A model generated the notes under the pieces. The model searched no databases and was not told the origin of the DNA. It saw only the letters and a list, made by a program, of their open reading frames with translations. Positions 32,745 to 44,839 of a DNA stretch of 64,000 nt are shown piece after piece. Every line of letters begins with the position of its first letter. Within the stretch, counting starts at the first letter, position 1. Source of the stretch: Plotosus lineatus (Eukaryota; Chordata; Actinopteri; Siluriformes; Plotosidae); the NCBI GenBank assembly GCA_024760905.1, contig CM045745.1, positions 12,419,782 through 12,483,781 on the forward strand. Direction: 5' to 3'. Both the position numbers and the translations under genes were made by a program.

Positions 32745-33065
32745 CAACCACCATCAACCAGGGAGGGGCGAAACATGCACATGTCCCCTCTGTGACACGC
32801 AATGCTAGCTACCGACCTTTTTCGAACTGTGGCACACATATGCATATTTGGGGGCGGCCTAACATACTCGGAGGGAAAGTGCTATCCGCTCCCTCGTGCG
32901 AATGAGCTCACAGCAGACACCCATGATTGGCTTTCCATCCATCCCTCCCTCCCTTAAGAGCTCAGCCAGTTAACTCCCATGATCTCTCGTCCACGGATGG
33001 CTGTGGCATTCGAACTTTCGATTTCTGGGTTAATAGTCATGCGTCTTCTCGATGCACCACTCACA
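32745..33065 (-). repeat. SINE-C (tRNA-derived)
   Basis: On the minus strand: A box near TGGTGCATCGAGAAG, B box AAGTTCGAATGCC, then GAGCTCATTCGCACGAGGG, CACTTTCCCTCCGAGTATGT and GGGACATGTGCATGTTTCG. The same unit recurs at 49440-49800, so it is a third SINE family. Similar elements are familiar from catfish and other fish; species distribution not checked. Confidence 0.75.
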
Positions 33066-33243
33066 CAGCTCATGTATTTGTTGTGATTTAATTAAATAAA
33101 AAAACAAACCATAAAAATCTAATTTTAGTAGGCTTTTTTTGCTTATGTTCCCTTGTAGTGTTTATACTCAAACAATTATTTCTCTGAGTGGCTGTTGCTG
33201 AATTAAACTGAATTAATCTACTCAACATCCACCTTGCCTTCAA
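33066..33243. other. Unique DNA
   Basis: No gene or repeat recognised. Confidence 0.4.
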
Positions 33244-33755
33244 CAGGTAACCGTTAATTATTACATTAAAATGGCATCTGTCATGGGTTGACTATTAGGC
33301 AGCATATGAACAGCCAATTCTTGAGGTTATGTTGGAAGCAGAAAATGAGCAAGTGTAAGGATCTGAGTGACTATTACACGGGCCAGATTATTATGGCTAC
33401 ATGCCTGGGTCATCTCCAAAACCAAGGCCCTGTGAGATGTGCTCAGTATGCCGTGCATAGTAAGTACCAAATGGTTTCCAAGGAATGACAAGTATTAAAC
33501 CAGAAATAGATTTCCAGAAATGTAGGACTTACCGATGCACACGGGGCGTGAAGAAGGCCAGAAATTACTTTAAAAAGGTAATGTTGGCTATTATAGAAAG
33601 ACATCAGAGCATACAGTGCCTCCTTGCCTGGTGGCAGGGACCACAGCACACCCTCAGAGGTCTTGTGCAATCCATGCCTTTATGGGCTACCGTCATTTTA
33701 GTGACACAAGCAGGACTGATATAGTAATAGGCAGTAAGTTTATGGCTGAATGATG
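33244..33755 (+). mobile_element. Tc1-like transposon, internally deleted
   Basis: The plus-strand frame at 33288-33488 carries the Tc1 transposase N-terminus (MSKCKDLSDYYTGQIIMATC, the first helix-turn-helix region). The coding remnant then jumps to the C-terminus at about 33657-33722 (RGLVQSMPLWATVILVTQAG, stop). The DDE catalytic core is missing. The right end (TTTATGGCTGAATGATG before TA) is related to that of the Tc1 copy at 22705-23840. Left TIR not recovered. Confidence 0.85.
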
Positions 33756-33961
33756 TATAGAAACAGAAATAATACTCTATCTTTTACGAACAACATACAG
33801 CAAAAACAGTTAGGTTTTAATTACTGAATTGAGCAAATAAAACCTTTTGCAAATCATGTTTCGCATAAAGATTGAGAATTAATAATATAATAGCACAGCA
33901 CAGTTAAGGACATGTCCTAATTTAGCAGCAAAGACAAGAAATGAAATTTCACTGAGTAAAT

Positions 33962-34741
33962 CTTCTTCTTCTTCTTTTCCTTTCGGCTGTTCCCTTCAGG
34001 GGTCGCCACAGCAAATGATCTGCCTCCATCTCTCCCTATCCTCTGCATCTTCTACTCTTACTCCAACGACCTTCATGTCCGTCTTCACCACATCCATAAA
34101 TCTTCTCTTTGGTCTTCCTCTGGGCCTTCTGCCTGGTAGTTCCAACCTCAGAATCCTACTACCAATATACTCACTATCCCTCCTCTGTACATGTCCAAAC
34201 CATCTCAATCTATCCTCTCTGACTTTGTCTCCAAAACATCTAACATGTGCTGTCCCTCTGATGTACTCATTTCTGATCCTATCCATCCTCGTTACACCCA
34301 AAGAGAACCTCAACATTTTCATCTCTGCTACCTCCAACTCTGACTCCTGTCTTTTCCCCAGGGCCACTGTCTCTAAACCATACAACATCGCTGGCCTCAA
34401 CACCGTTTTGTACACCTTTCCTTTCATTCTTGCCGATACTCTCCTATCACACCGGACACTTTTCTCCAACCATTCCAACCTGCCTGCACACGCTTCTTCA
34501 CATCTTTTCCACACTCTCCATTGCTCTGGATTGTTGAGCCTAAGTACTTAAAATCCTCCACCTTCTTTATCTCTGCTTCCTGTAACCTCACCGCTCCTGT
34601 TGGGACCTTGGCATTCATACACATGTATTCTGTCTTCCTGAGGCTAACCTTCATTCTCCTCCTTTCCAGGGCATACCTCCACCTCTCTAGATTTTCCTCC
34701 ACTTGTTCTCTGCTCTCACTACAGATCACGATGTCATCTGC
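33962..34741 (-). mobile_element. RTE LINE, 5'-truncated (copy 3)
   Basis: 780 bp covering the end of the RT domain to the 3' end: it breaks off just after the catalytic FADD region (MICSESREQVEENLERW near 34729) and ends with the 3' terminus and GAA repeats. A perfect 17-bp TSD, AATTTCACTGAGTAAAT, lies at 33945-33961 and 34742-34758, so it inserted already truncated. Frames 34424-34729 and 33996-34514 (minus) overlap in different phases, showing a frameshift near 34450. Confidence 0.95.
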
Positions 34742-34758
34742 AATTTCACTGAGTAAAT

Positions 34759-35817
34759 GTACCCATTAATTTAATTGCTGAGGCTGGACATTCAGTTCTT
34801 TTAGCATCTTTTCCACACAGTTGACAAATAAGTGAAAGTCACTTGGTTGATTCATGTGAAAGAAATGGAGGCACTTTTGGAGGAGGATGAAAAGAAATTG
34901 GATGTAGTATTGTAAAGTCCCGATAAGTACTTTTGTCCACTATGAAACATCGTCTGTAAATACACTTGCTTTCATTAGATTGTACAACCACACAGCAAAG
35001 GAACAGAAACTTTAAGACGTGCAGTGCACGTTTTTTTGTGCGCATTGAGCGGTGTGAACATGTACAACTACTTCTCAAAATGGCTAGTGGCTATTTTTAA
35101 TTGTACAAACAGTATCACAATAAAGGAGTTCTTCTAACAACAGCAAACAGAAACTGGTGATTAAAATACTTATGCACGTGCCCCCAATAAAGTTAAATAG
35201 CAAAGCAATAGCAAAAGAAATGTTAAAATTAGGATCAACATTACGTTAAATTAAAATTACAGTAAATGTAATTAAACAGCCTGTAAGGAAAAAAGCTGCC
35301 CTGGTCGAAAGTTGACAATTTGGTAAGCTCAGTTATTTAATTCATTGTTTTTTCTGCAACACATTTTATTGCAGTGGCTTTATATGGCAATAGAGTTATA
35401 GACTGTGCACCTCTGAATTGGTGCCAGTCCATTCTTATTTGAGATCAAATTTAATATTGACCTTTTTATACAGAACATGAGAGCAATCCTCCATTTCATT
35501 GTGTATCCCTTTGGGTCAGCTGAATTGGTTCTGTGCCATGTTTGGTCAGCGCACTGTACAAAAATAAATTTATTCCTTTATAAGGCCATAGTGTGAAGAA
35601 CCTCAACATCCACCAGTCAGGAGACACCTTGTGAAAAAGATTTATTTAGTTCTCTAGACTTATAAAAAGCAGGACTTTCTTATAACAGTGTTATGCACAA
35701 CACATAGTTTAAAGTGTCCTTACCGTTAGTTAAAAAAATTAAACAAGGTTCACTGGATGGAAAATATTGGTATTGACGGATAATGGAGACAGTTAACAGA
35801 CCATGTGTGTGGTGCCA
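34759..35817. other. Unique AT-rich DNA
   Basis: About 1 kb with no recognised gene or repeat. Confidence 0.5.
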
Positions 35818-36480
35818 TCATCATCATCATCATCATCATCTTCTTCCGCTTAGTCCAGGGTCGGGTCGCGGGGGCAGCATCCTCAGCAAAGAGGTCCAGA
35901 CGTCCCTCTCCCGAGCCACTTCCTCCAGCTCTCCCGGGGGGACACCGAGGCGGTCCCAGACAAGCCGAGAGACATAGTCCCTCCAGCGTATTCTAGGTCG
36001 ACCCCGGGGTCTCTTCCCGGTTGGACATGCCCGAAACACCACACCAGGGAGGCGTCCGGGGGGCATTCTGACCAGATGCCCGAGCCACCTCAACTGGCCC
36101 CTCTCAATGCGGAGGAGCAGCGGATCTACTCGAAGCTCTCCCGGATGGCGGAGCTTCTCACCTTATCTCTAAGGGAGAACCCCGCCACCCGGCGAAGGAA
36201 GTTCATTTCAGCCGCTTGTATCCGTGATCTTGTTCTTTCGGTCATTACCCAAAGCTCGTGACCATAGGTGAGGGTTGGAACGTAGATCGACTGGTAAATT
36301 GAGAGCTTTGCCTTGCGGCTCAGCTCCTTCTTCACCACGACGGACAGGTACAGGCACCGCTTAACAGCAGAGGCTGCAGCGATCCGTCTGTCGATCTCTC
36401 GCTCCATCCTTCCCTCACTCGTAAACAAGACCCCAAGATACTTAAACTCCTCCACTTCGGGCAGGACCTCATTCCATAAT
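35818..36480 (-). mobile_element. Second LINE family, RT C-terminal fragment
   Basis: Minus-strand frames 36126-36506 (EEFKYLGVLFTSEGRMEREI, YGHELWVMTERTRSRIQAAE, FLRRVAG) and 35836-36093 (LRWLGHLVRMPPGRLPG, RPRGRPRIRWRDYVSRL) are one C-terminal RT region split by a frameshift near 36100. The 3' end is a GAT repeat (35819-35840 on plus as ATC). The protein is clearly different from the RTE copies; I place it among non-LTR elements of Rex/RTE/CR1 type without deciding which. Confidence 0.82.
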
Positions 36481-36507
36481 ATAATATAGATAAAAAAACA
36501 AAACAAA

Positions 36508-36563
36508 AATAAAAGGACAGGACAAAGACTTTCTATAGAAAGTCTTTGTCCTGTCCTTTTATT
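36508..36563. repeat. Perfect 56-bp palindrome
   Basis: Arms 36508-36535 and 36536-36563 are exact reverse complements with no spacer (centre TTCTA/TAGAA, arm includes GGACAGGACAAAGACTTTCT). It lies 28 bp outside the LINE fragment. Confidence 0.95.
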
Positions 36564-36644
36564 CTTGTTATTTGCTCTACCAAAAAGTATTGAGCACTCT
36601 CCTACGGAAGGATCTACTCAGAAAATCCTCTATATAATATATAT

Positions 36645-36647
36645 GTA

Positions 36648-36702
<55 letters not shown>

Positions 36703-36725
36703 GATAGATAGATAGATATAGATAA
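36645..36725. repeat. Microsatellite (AT)n(AGAT)n
   Basis: An AT array followed by AGAT units. Confidence 0.95.
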
Positions 36726-36902
36726 ATATAAAGATAAAAAAATATATGTATGTATATTTTTAATGAAATACCATACTACATTTCTAATGAGATTTTATGA
36801 GATTCTAAAGACCCCCCCCATAAACACACACGTATACACTTTATTTTATAAACTTTTTATTTATTTATTTTACAAGCGTTAATTATCCACAAACTATCTT
36901 TA

Positions 36903-37240
36903 TTCATTCATTCATTTTCTGAACCACTTAATCCTAATTAGGGTTGTAGGGAGGCTGGCGCACATCTCAGCTGACTCTGGGCTAGGGCTGAGTACACCTT
37001 GGACAGCTCACCAGGCTATCTCGGGGCAGAAACACACTGACGGCTACGCAGCCTCCTCTTTACGAAAGTCTGCAATGTTTCTTTTATATGCCTCTGACTG
37101 TAGACAGTGAGAGACATGGCCGGCATTGGATAACCCAGTTAGCTGCACTGGTTGGACAGCAGTGACAACTGTTGACAGTGGGGCTTGAACCCCCCGACCT
37201 TGGGATCAGTAATCCGGAACTGGGCCACCAGTGCCCTCCA
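36903..37240 (-). repeat. SINE-B, full-length, L2-type tail
   Basis: Minus strand: head (GGGCACTGGTGGCCCAGTTC, B box GGGGTTCAAGCCCC), linker, body and L2-type tail with GAAT repeats. A perfect 12-bp TSD, AAACTATCTTTA, lies at 36891-36902 and 37241-37252. Confidence 0.95.
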
Positions 37241-37252
37241 AAACTATCTTTA

Positions 37253-38552
37253 ATAATATGTATACTAATAAGAAACGAATTAAAAAAATGTATTATTTAA
37301 CTGTGGAGTCTTTTATTTGACATGTGAAATTTGTTAAAATGATAAGAGATTAGCACTCACTCTTCAACCTTCAGATGACAATCAAATATCTGCGTAGTCT
37401 TCTTGACAAAATGGACCCCCATAGAGGTCTGTGAAACTGCCTGCCTGAAAAAAAATGTCGTCTTCCATGTAAGGCCGCAGGACAGCATCTTCATTACAAA
37501 AGTTAATTTACTGTGATTATTCGTATTCTTATTATTATGACTTAATGCCTAAAGCCTTTATGAACATATATTTTTAGAAATGCTATTTATTTTATGTATG
37601 TTTATATTTCATACTTCATTTATTATAGTCACACTGTAGGAATGTTTGCATGGTTACAAAATGAAATAAAACATCTTTCACGAAAAAGTAAAACACTTAA
37701 TTTTAAGATTTTATTTCGCATTACTGACATTAGTTATGTACAGCAAGAACACACTTTCAAAAAAATATTATTACTTGATTCTGGTAAAATCAGGTGTCAT
37801 GTCATCCTTATCCATTTGTTATACTGTATACTATTATGCTAGATATTTTGTAAAATTATAAAGAACTTTTGTGGAATTGTCAAGATTATGCTGTACAGTA
37901 CGTCCATAAATGATGCAATAATAAGTAAATAACAGGTTTGTTTCTGTAAATTGGGACCCAGTAGTAAAATGGTATCCAGTAACATATACAGTCAGTGGGC
38001 ACTAAAATTGAAGTGACCAGCTGAGACATTCAATTATAAATTAATAATACAATGTTTATGTAATGTTAAAGGAGAACACAATGTTCACCGAGTATACAGA
38101 TTCATATAAAGATAAATACTTAAAGATACACACTTGCTGTATTGCTGGGAATCACAGTCAAAGTGCACAACTGCTGGAATATACCACATTCAAATTCAGG
38201 CTTTACCAGCCTTTTTTCTCTGTAGATTACCCATACAACCTCCATTTAATTGTCTCTAATGCACTTAGTCTGGTATTAGACCGCTCTATATCCATAAAAC
38301 CTGATAATGTTTCCTAATTGCGAAGCGTGTTTTTACAGGATAGATTGTCGGGTCTTTCAGTAACCCTTCACAGAGCCCGACATTTCTAGTCAGGGCCACT
38401 GAACTGTTACTGGTAACTGTAACTGGTAAATAAAAGATTATTAAATTATTTTTACTTCCAATCTAATTTAAATGTACATTTTTTTACAGAACTGGTAGGC
38501 CCTGAGGCTTGAGCCTAGTACTATCCCAACACCTTTTATAACTAGCTAGCAA
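37253..38552. other. Unique AT-rich DNA
   Basis: 1.3 kb without recognised repeat or gene. The frames at 37594-37842 and 38063-38317 have no domain features. Confidence 0.45.
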
Positions 38553-39728
38553 GTGAACAACAGTTTGGTTTCATGCCAAGAAAGAGCACCACAGATTCAG
38601 TGTTTGCCTTGAGGATGTTAATAGAGAAGTACAGAGAAGGTCAGAAGGAGCTGCATTGTGCCTTTGTGGATCTGGAGAAAGCATATGGCAGGGTGCCGAG
38701 AGAGGAACTGTGGTATTGCATGAGAAAGTCTGGAGTGGCAGAGAAGTATGTTAGAGTGGTGCAGAACATTTATGAAAGATGTAATACAGTGGTGAGGTGT
38801 GCTGTCGGTGTGACAGAAGAGTTCAAGGTGGAGGTAGGACTGCATCACAGGTCAGCTCTGAGCCCGTTCTTGTTCGCTATGGTGATGGACAGGCTGACAG
38901 ATGAGGTTAGACTAGAATCTCCATGGACTGTGATGTTTGCAGTTGACATTGTAATCTGCAGTGGGAGCAGAGAACGAGTGCAGGAAAATCTAGAGAGGTG
39001 GAGCTATGCCCTGGAAAGGAGGGGAATGAAGGTTAGCCTCAGGAAGACAGAATACATGTGTATGAATGCCAAGGTCCCAACAGGAACGGTGAGGTTACAG
39101 GAAGCAGAGATAAGGAAGGTGGAAGATTTTAAGTACTTAGGCTCAACAATCCAGAGCAATGGAGAGTGTGGAAAAGAGGTGAAGAAGTCTGTGCAGGCTG
39201 GTTGGAATGGTTGGAGAAAAGTGTCCGGTGTGATGGGTGATAGGAGGGTATCGGCAAGAATGAAAGGAAAAGTGTACAAGACGGTGTTGAGGCCAGCGAT
39301 GTTGTATGGTTGAGAAACAGTGGCCCTGGGGAAAAGACAGGAGGCAGAGCTGGAGGTAGCAGAGATGAAAATGTTGAGGTTCTCTTTTGGAGTAACGAGG
39401 ATGGATAGAATCAGGAATGAGCACATTCGAGGGACAGCACATGTAAGACGTTTTGGAAACAGTCAGAGAGGCTAGATTGAGATGGTTTGGACATGTACAG
39501 AGGAGGGATAGTGAGTATATTGGTAGTAGGATGCTGAGGTTGGAACTACCAGGCAGAAGGCCAAGAGGAAGACCAAAGAGACGATTCATGGACGTGGTGA
39601 AGGAGGACATGAAGGCAGTTGGCGTAAGAGAAGAAGATGCAGAGGAGAGGATAGGGCGAGATGGAGGCAGATGATTCGCTGTGGCGACCCCTGAAGGGAA
39701 TAGCCGAAAGGAAAAGAAGAAGAAGAAG
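38553..39728 (+). mobile_element. RTE LINE, 5'-truncated (copy 4)
   Basis: Plus-strand copy beginning inside the RT domain (GTGAACAACAGTTTGGTTTC) and ending with the RTE 3' terminus (GATGATTCGCTGTGGCGACC, AGCCGAAAGG) and a GAA repeat tail. The frame 38573-39313 gives 246 residues of RT, then a stop (LYG-stop-ETVALG). A small deletion near 39455 changes phase into the 39453-39674 frame. The catalytic motif reads FAVD, not FADD. No convincing TSD found. Confidence 0.93.
38573..39313 (+). pseudogene. RTE reverse transcriptase fragment, catalytic Asp lost
   Basis: 246 residues from PRKSTTDSVFALRM to the stop after RPAMLYG. Motif A is FVDLEKAYGRV (Asp to Gly at the YDRV position), motif B region HHRSALSP and motif C VMFAVDIVIC, where the second residue of the catalytic DD region is changed. 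Polymerase activity is not expected. Confidence 0.9.
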
Positions 39729-39868
39729 CAACCACAAGGATCTATGATTTGAACTGCGTTATAAACACTTCATAAGCAGATTGCCAGACAGGACATTGCC
39801 GAGGATTCAGGATGGTGAAAAATACACAGTAGCCCTTTAATGCCCAGCAGAAAACAAATAGGACACAA

Positions 39869-39975
39869 TTCATTCACTCATTCAGTTTTTGAATTGCTTA
39901 ATCCTAATTAGGGTCGCTGGGAGGCTGGCACCCATTTCAGCGACTCTGGGTTAGGGTAGAGTACATCCTGGACAC
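39869..39975 (-). repeat. SINE L2-type tail fragment
   Basis: CATTCACTCATTCAG, CCTAATTAGGGTCGCTGGGA and TAGAGTACATCCTGGAC in reverse are the tail shared by V-SINE and SINE-B. The 5' parts are absent. Confidence 0.75.
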
Positions 39976-41717
39976 TACCGTACAGTACACTGACAACTCT
40001 GTGCAGCAGCTTTGGGATTAGCCAGCTGAATAGTAAGCGATGGACCACATCATCATCATGCGATATCCTCAGCTCTGTTCATGCTATTGAAATCTTATTT
40101 TTTAAACAATTCGTGACCCAAAATGATCTCTAGTGAGTGTTAAAATTAAGCACATTTATGTACCTAACAGTATATTGCCTATTCATTTGGTCCTGGTGTG
40201 TTCTTTAAAATGAATTGTAACTTCCTCACTTTGAATTATGTGAACAGAATCTGGAGCCTGTCTTTGAGGTGCTTCAGTAAATTAAACTGTTTTTCCCTTT
40301 CGTATAAAATAGTAGGCATTCTTTTTCTGTCTTTGGCATTTAACAGCACACTGCATAGCATAGTTCAGAATCTCCACAGAGAATAGAGTCTTTGTGTCAT
40401 TTATAAGATGAAAAGTTTTAATTGAACGTGGCTGAAGTACAGAAGAAGGGCCAATGCTTCATTCTTAAAAGAGATAATGATCAGTCACCTCGTGACAGCA
40501 AGGAGAGCCTTTAATGCCCACACCATTACCTACCTGATAACCATTTTGAAAAGAAAATCAAAGCAGAGCTTAAAGAACACAGCAAATAAAGTTTTGTCAT
40601 GCCTTATCACTACTGAAGCTTTTTAGAAATTATTATGCGCTTTTCCTCTCGGAACAATTTTGCCATGAAATCAGAAACAATATTTGCCAAGTTGAATATC
40701 CCAAATGATTGAATGACCAGGAATGAGCCAAGGTACTAGAGCAACAAATTTCAGGAACTGGGAAAATAACTGAAGTATGTTATCTCAAGCGCTTACATGC
40801 CCCTAAAATAGAACTGGGTGAGAATCCCCAAAAACCATGACCTTTCCTTGCTCTCCTGTGTTAAAGATAAACCCCTTCAGCTACTCCTAGGTGATCCTAG
40901 CTGAACTGTTCAGTGAGGGGGAAAAAAAAGAAACACTCTGTATAATATCTTGGTGGCCTTTTCAGAAAATAAATAAATAAGATGGTTGCATGAGGCATTA
41001 GCTCAGGAATTCAGGTGATACTTTTTTGACCATGAAGGATCAGAGAAAGTCAGGGCTACTATAAGAAAACTGACTCAGATTCACAGCTGACAAGATACAG
41101 CCATATCTAAAAATTCACAGAGCAGTTTGTCTGACAAAACAAATGTTCCAGTGAATGCGTCATCATGTCTCTCCCAAAACTCTAATATTAGCCAATAAGG
41201 TAATGACTCTTGGCAGCGCCATTTATCAGTGTATATACTATTTAAATGAGAACATTTAATAGAGATAAATCTATTGATTGAGCCTTTAATTGTGTCGGAG
41301 ACATTCATACCTGTAGTATTTTTTTTCTGTGAATCTGGAGTAACTCTGCAGTGCAGACTGTTTTCAAAAGATCTTTAGGTTGGCTTCTTGAACATTTACA
41401 TATTTCATTGTCAGAAATATGCTACATGTTTATCTAACTATCTGTCTATCTATCTGAATGTCTGTCTGTCTGTCTGTCTCAATTTTTAAAAAATATATAT
41501 TAATAATGTTCCACTAATTTTCCATGTAGTGAATTTGTATTTCAAATAGAAACACATTTACTTACATTATTAACTAGTCCATATTTGGAGCAAAAATAAA
41601 ATGGAATATTACACATTCTATTCAAGTCTCATTCATGCAAGCATCAAAGTTGATGCATTTTATAAAACAATTTAAATGCTGTGATTGTACTGACGCATTT
41701 AGAGTAATTTTGCTTAT
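39976..41717. other. Unique DNA with (TCTG)n at 41457-41480
   Basis: No gene. Blocks near 40400-40720 look non-repetitive. ATCT/GTCT repeats lie at 41430-41480. Confidence 0.45.
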
Positions 41718-41963
41718 TAGTCAGCTTGCTGTGTCTGAAGGCAAGCACATTTGCCTCCCAGCAAGAAGGTCTTGGGTTCGGGTCCTAGGCTCAGTGAGAG
41801 CGTTTCTGTGTTCAGTTTGCCCCGAGGTGTGAGTGTGAATGGTTGCGTATTGGCCCTGTGATGGACTAGTGGGGTGTTCAGTGTCCTCCTGGCTGAAATA
41901 GGCTGCAGCCTCCCCACGATCCTAGTTGGATTAAACAGTTAGTTGAATAAATAAATCAGAAAT
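41718..41963 (+). repeat. V-SINE lacking its conserved core
   Basis: Head (GCAAGAAGGTCTTGGGTTCG, GTTTCTGTGTTCAGTTTGCC) joins directly to the CCGAGGTGTGAGTGTGAATG segment, skipping the roughly 80-bp central domain that defines V-SINEs. The L2-type tail is present but diverged (CCTAGTTGGATTAAACAG). Confidence 0.75.
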
Positions 41964-42525
41964 TACTCTTGAATTATTTGCTATTTGTTTTGGTTTGATT
42001 TTACAATGTGCATGATTAAAAGGATACCAAGAAACAAAAACTCTGTATGTGAACAGGGTTTAGAGCACAAAATGTACTTGAAATGCTCTCATAGAGTATT
42101 CAGAGTTGTTTGAATCACTTTCTCACTGCAACCCAACCATGCCCGTGTTTGCTTGGAACTTGGCTGAGAACACCCGCCTGGAAAAACTGCACTCTGGTAA
42201 GAAAATGCAGCAGCGTTTGCTTCAAAGAGATTAAACACTTCATATGTAAAAGCACCCCAGGAAACGTTTTGAGGTCATTCCTGTATCTAATGTTAGTTGA
42301 GCCAGAAATGAAGCACAATATAGTCTACCATATCAAAAGAGACATTCTGAAAGGAAAGGTAAAGCTTCCAGCTTCCACAGACATGAATTTAAAGTCAAAG
42401 CTAAGTAGTCAAGTTTTCCCCTTTTGGTATTGTGAATTGAGTTGGTTGTGAACAAAAGAAAGCAGAATAACCAAAACAGAAGAGAAAGAAAGAGCAAACA
42501 GCGGATGTTATGCTATTTAGATCAT

Positions 42526-42641
42526 TCATTTTCTGAACGGCTTAATCCGAATTAGGTTCGCGGGGAGGTTGGCACCCATCTCTGTCAACTCTGTGTGAGG
42601 GTAGAGTACACCCTGGTCAGTTTACCAGGCCATCGCAGTGT
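42526..42641 (-). repeat. Tail-only SINE insertion with TSD
   Basis: Just the L2-type tail, starting (minus strand) at CACTGCGATGGCCTGG and ending at GAATGA. The TSD is TATTTAGATCAT at 42514-42525 and 42642-42653. Only 116 bp were inserted. Confidence 0.85.
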
Positions 42642-42655
42642 TATTTAGATCATAC

Positions 42656-42835
42656 GTTCCCAACCCTGGTCCTGTAGAACCCACTGTCCTGCACATTTTA
42701 GCGCTTTCCTTGCTACTTCACACCCTCTTCACCTCATGAAGAGCTGTTAATTACCCAGTAAGTTACATCAGGTCAGTTGGGAACCATGAAAACACTAAAA
42801 TGTGTAATACAGGGGGTTCTCCAGGACTATAATAG
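42656..42835. mobile_element. Palindromic MITE, right end decayed
   Basis: The left end TTCCCAACCCTGGTCCTGTA and the right side in reverse (TATAGTCCTGGAGAACCC) are inverted; CACATTTTAG near 42692 mirrors CTAAAATGTG near 42796. A common fish MITE type, non-coding, probably hAT-like. Confidence 0.65.
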
Positions 42836-42923
42836 TCATTAACATTTATAGCATTTGGCAGACACCCTGAAACAGAGTTACATTTTTCCCATTTTTCTAC
42901 AATTGAGTAATTGAGTAACTTAG

Positions 42924-43286
42924 GGGGCTGCACAGGACATAGTGCTTAGTACATCTGCCTCACAGAAAGAAGGTCCTGGGTTCAAGTTTCAGTTTGGGCA
43001 TTTCTGTGTGGAATTTGCATATTCCTCAGGTGCTTGCGTGGGTTTCCTCAGGGTACTCCAGTTTGTTCCCACAGTCCAAAAACATGCACAGTAGGTTAAT
43101 TGGCTGTTCCAAATCTAATCCCCTAGGTGTCAATGTGAGTATGAATGGTTGTGTAAGAGTTGACCCTATGATGGCCTGGCAAGCTGTGCAGGGTGTACCC
43201 CACCCTTGCCCAGAGTCGGCGAAGTTGGGCACCAGCCAACCACGACCCTAATTAGGATGAGGTGGTTCAGAAAATGAATGAATACA
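42924..43286 (+). repeat. V-SINE copy
   Basis: Nearly full length: A box region (ACATAGTGCTTAGTAC), B box GGGTTCAAGTTTC, full core (GCTTGCGTGGGTTTCCTCAG, CCCACAGTCCAAAAACATGC), then the tail with CCTAATTAGGATGAGGTGG and GAATGAAT. Confidence 0.9.
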
Positions 43287-43724
43287 GCTGAATAATTGAG
43301 GGTTTACTCTTGTTCAAGTGCCCAACAGTGGCACCTTGGTGGTACTGGGGCTTGAACTTAGCCAGTACTTCCTCAGGAATACCCGACAAATAGTCCCACA
43401 ACCTGCCAGAAAAACTACCAGCATTCTGTTATTGCTTGTCCTCACCTACTCCACCTATTAATCTTAAACATTTGTCAGAAAGTTTTGCTTGTTTTTGTTT
43501 AGTTGATAGAGATTATACAATTTTGCAATCTCGAACTAAAATAAGCCAGAATATCAGAATTTTATTCTTTCTACTCCGCTCTGATCAAGAAGTGTATCAA
43601 AATGTAAATTTTGAAAGAATGTACTGATTTGTGTTGTCGCAATTCATGAAATGAATAATTGAATAAAATGAAATGAAATAAATGAATGTCACAAATGTAC
43701 AAAGAGCTCTACAACCCATAATAC

Positions 43725-44218
43725 TGAAATTGGGGAAATATCAATATTTATTTACAAATAAGTTCCATGGGATGTGAAATTGCCAAATGAGATCTGGTGC
43801 AAGCACCTGTGGTCATAAGTCATGTAACTTGTTGTATGGAGTCCACTCATATGCAAGTAAAGTCGATATGTGATCTCTACAAATACACCCTCTTATGATC
43901 CAGAATTAGTTAGCGAACATGTCAAAACAAAAAGCATCTTGAAGGTCAAGGATCCATCAAAACAAGTCCAAACAAAAGGTCTTGGACTGTGTAATGGGTT
44001 TGGTTATAAAAACATCCAGCCAATCTCTGTTAAATCTTTCATTTCGAACATAGCACAAATACTATGTATAACAGTCCACCTAACAAAAGGCAGTGATCTG
44101 GGAAGGAGATTAGATAGAGAAATAACAGTGAAGCCAAGGGGGACACTCAACATGATGCCACTCTACCATGCTTTAATGAGATATTGGTATTATGGTGTTA
44201 AGCAGTGCTGGATTTAAA
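43725..44218 (+). mobile_element. Decayed Tc1-like element (second Tc1 family)
   Basis: CAAATGAGATCTGGTGCAAG, CACCTGTGGTCATAAGTCA and TTTGGTTATAAAAACATCCA follow the 5' region and early transposase of a common fish Tc1 family. AGAGAAATAACAGTGAAGCC continues it. No open frame remains. The related right end is at 44840-45063. Confidence 0.6.
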
Positions 44219-44401
44219 CTAAACTAAATAGCTTTTACCAAAATGAAAATGTTACATTTTAATCGAGCAAGGATTTTCTCCCTAGTGGGTACCCCCTGTG
44301 AACTTCAATCAAAACACAGGTAGATTGATAACCATAATTTGATCAGTTGATGTTGTTGAAGGTTGCTTCATAGTAATCTGTGGTTTGTGGAGAGTTTAAA
44401 G

Positions 44402-44800
44402 CACAGGTAACAAACTCAAGGCTGAGGGGCCAAATCTGGCCCGTCAACTTATTTTATATGGTCCACAAGAGGTTTCAAAGAATATTATTGTACATTCTTT
44501 TCATCAACCAGTACCATGAAACCTAATTCATCATCCTACCAATCGGCTTATTTCAAGTAATCCGCTAGTCATTCATGACTCAAGAAAGATTGCATACTAG
44601 CTTGTCACTGTTAAGTGTCAGAAAATGCAAGCAGATCAGGGAAAAGAGGACAAATACTTCAACAAATGATTATACCATGCAGATTTTATGGTTGCTGTTG
44701 TACAATAGATGTTATTTGATTCGGCCCTTGATCACCTTTAAATTTAGTGATGCAGCCCTCATTGAAAACAAGTCATGCACCCTTGTTCCAAATAAAGTGT
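44402..44800. mobile_element. hAT-like non-autonomous element
   Basis: Begins CAGGTAACAAACTCAAGGC followed by GGCCAAATCTGGCCCG, a typical fish hAT MITE end. It closes with a diverged GCAGCCCTCATTGAAAACAA near 44755. Flanking duplication not resolved. Confidence 0.55.
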
Positions 44801-44839
44801 GACAGAAACAAAAATATAAAACAAAGTTGTTGGTTACAG

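Noticed and set aside
35783..35996. His- and Ile-rich frames over the ATC repeat
   Set aside because: Trinucleotide repeat plus antisense of the LINE fragment.
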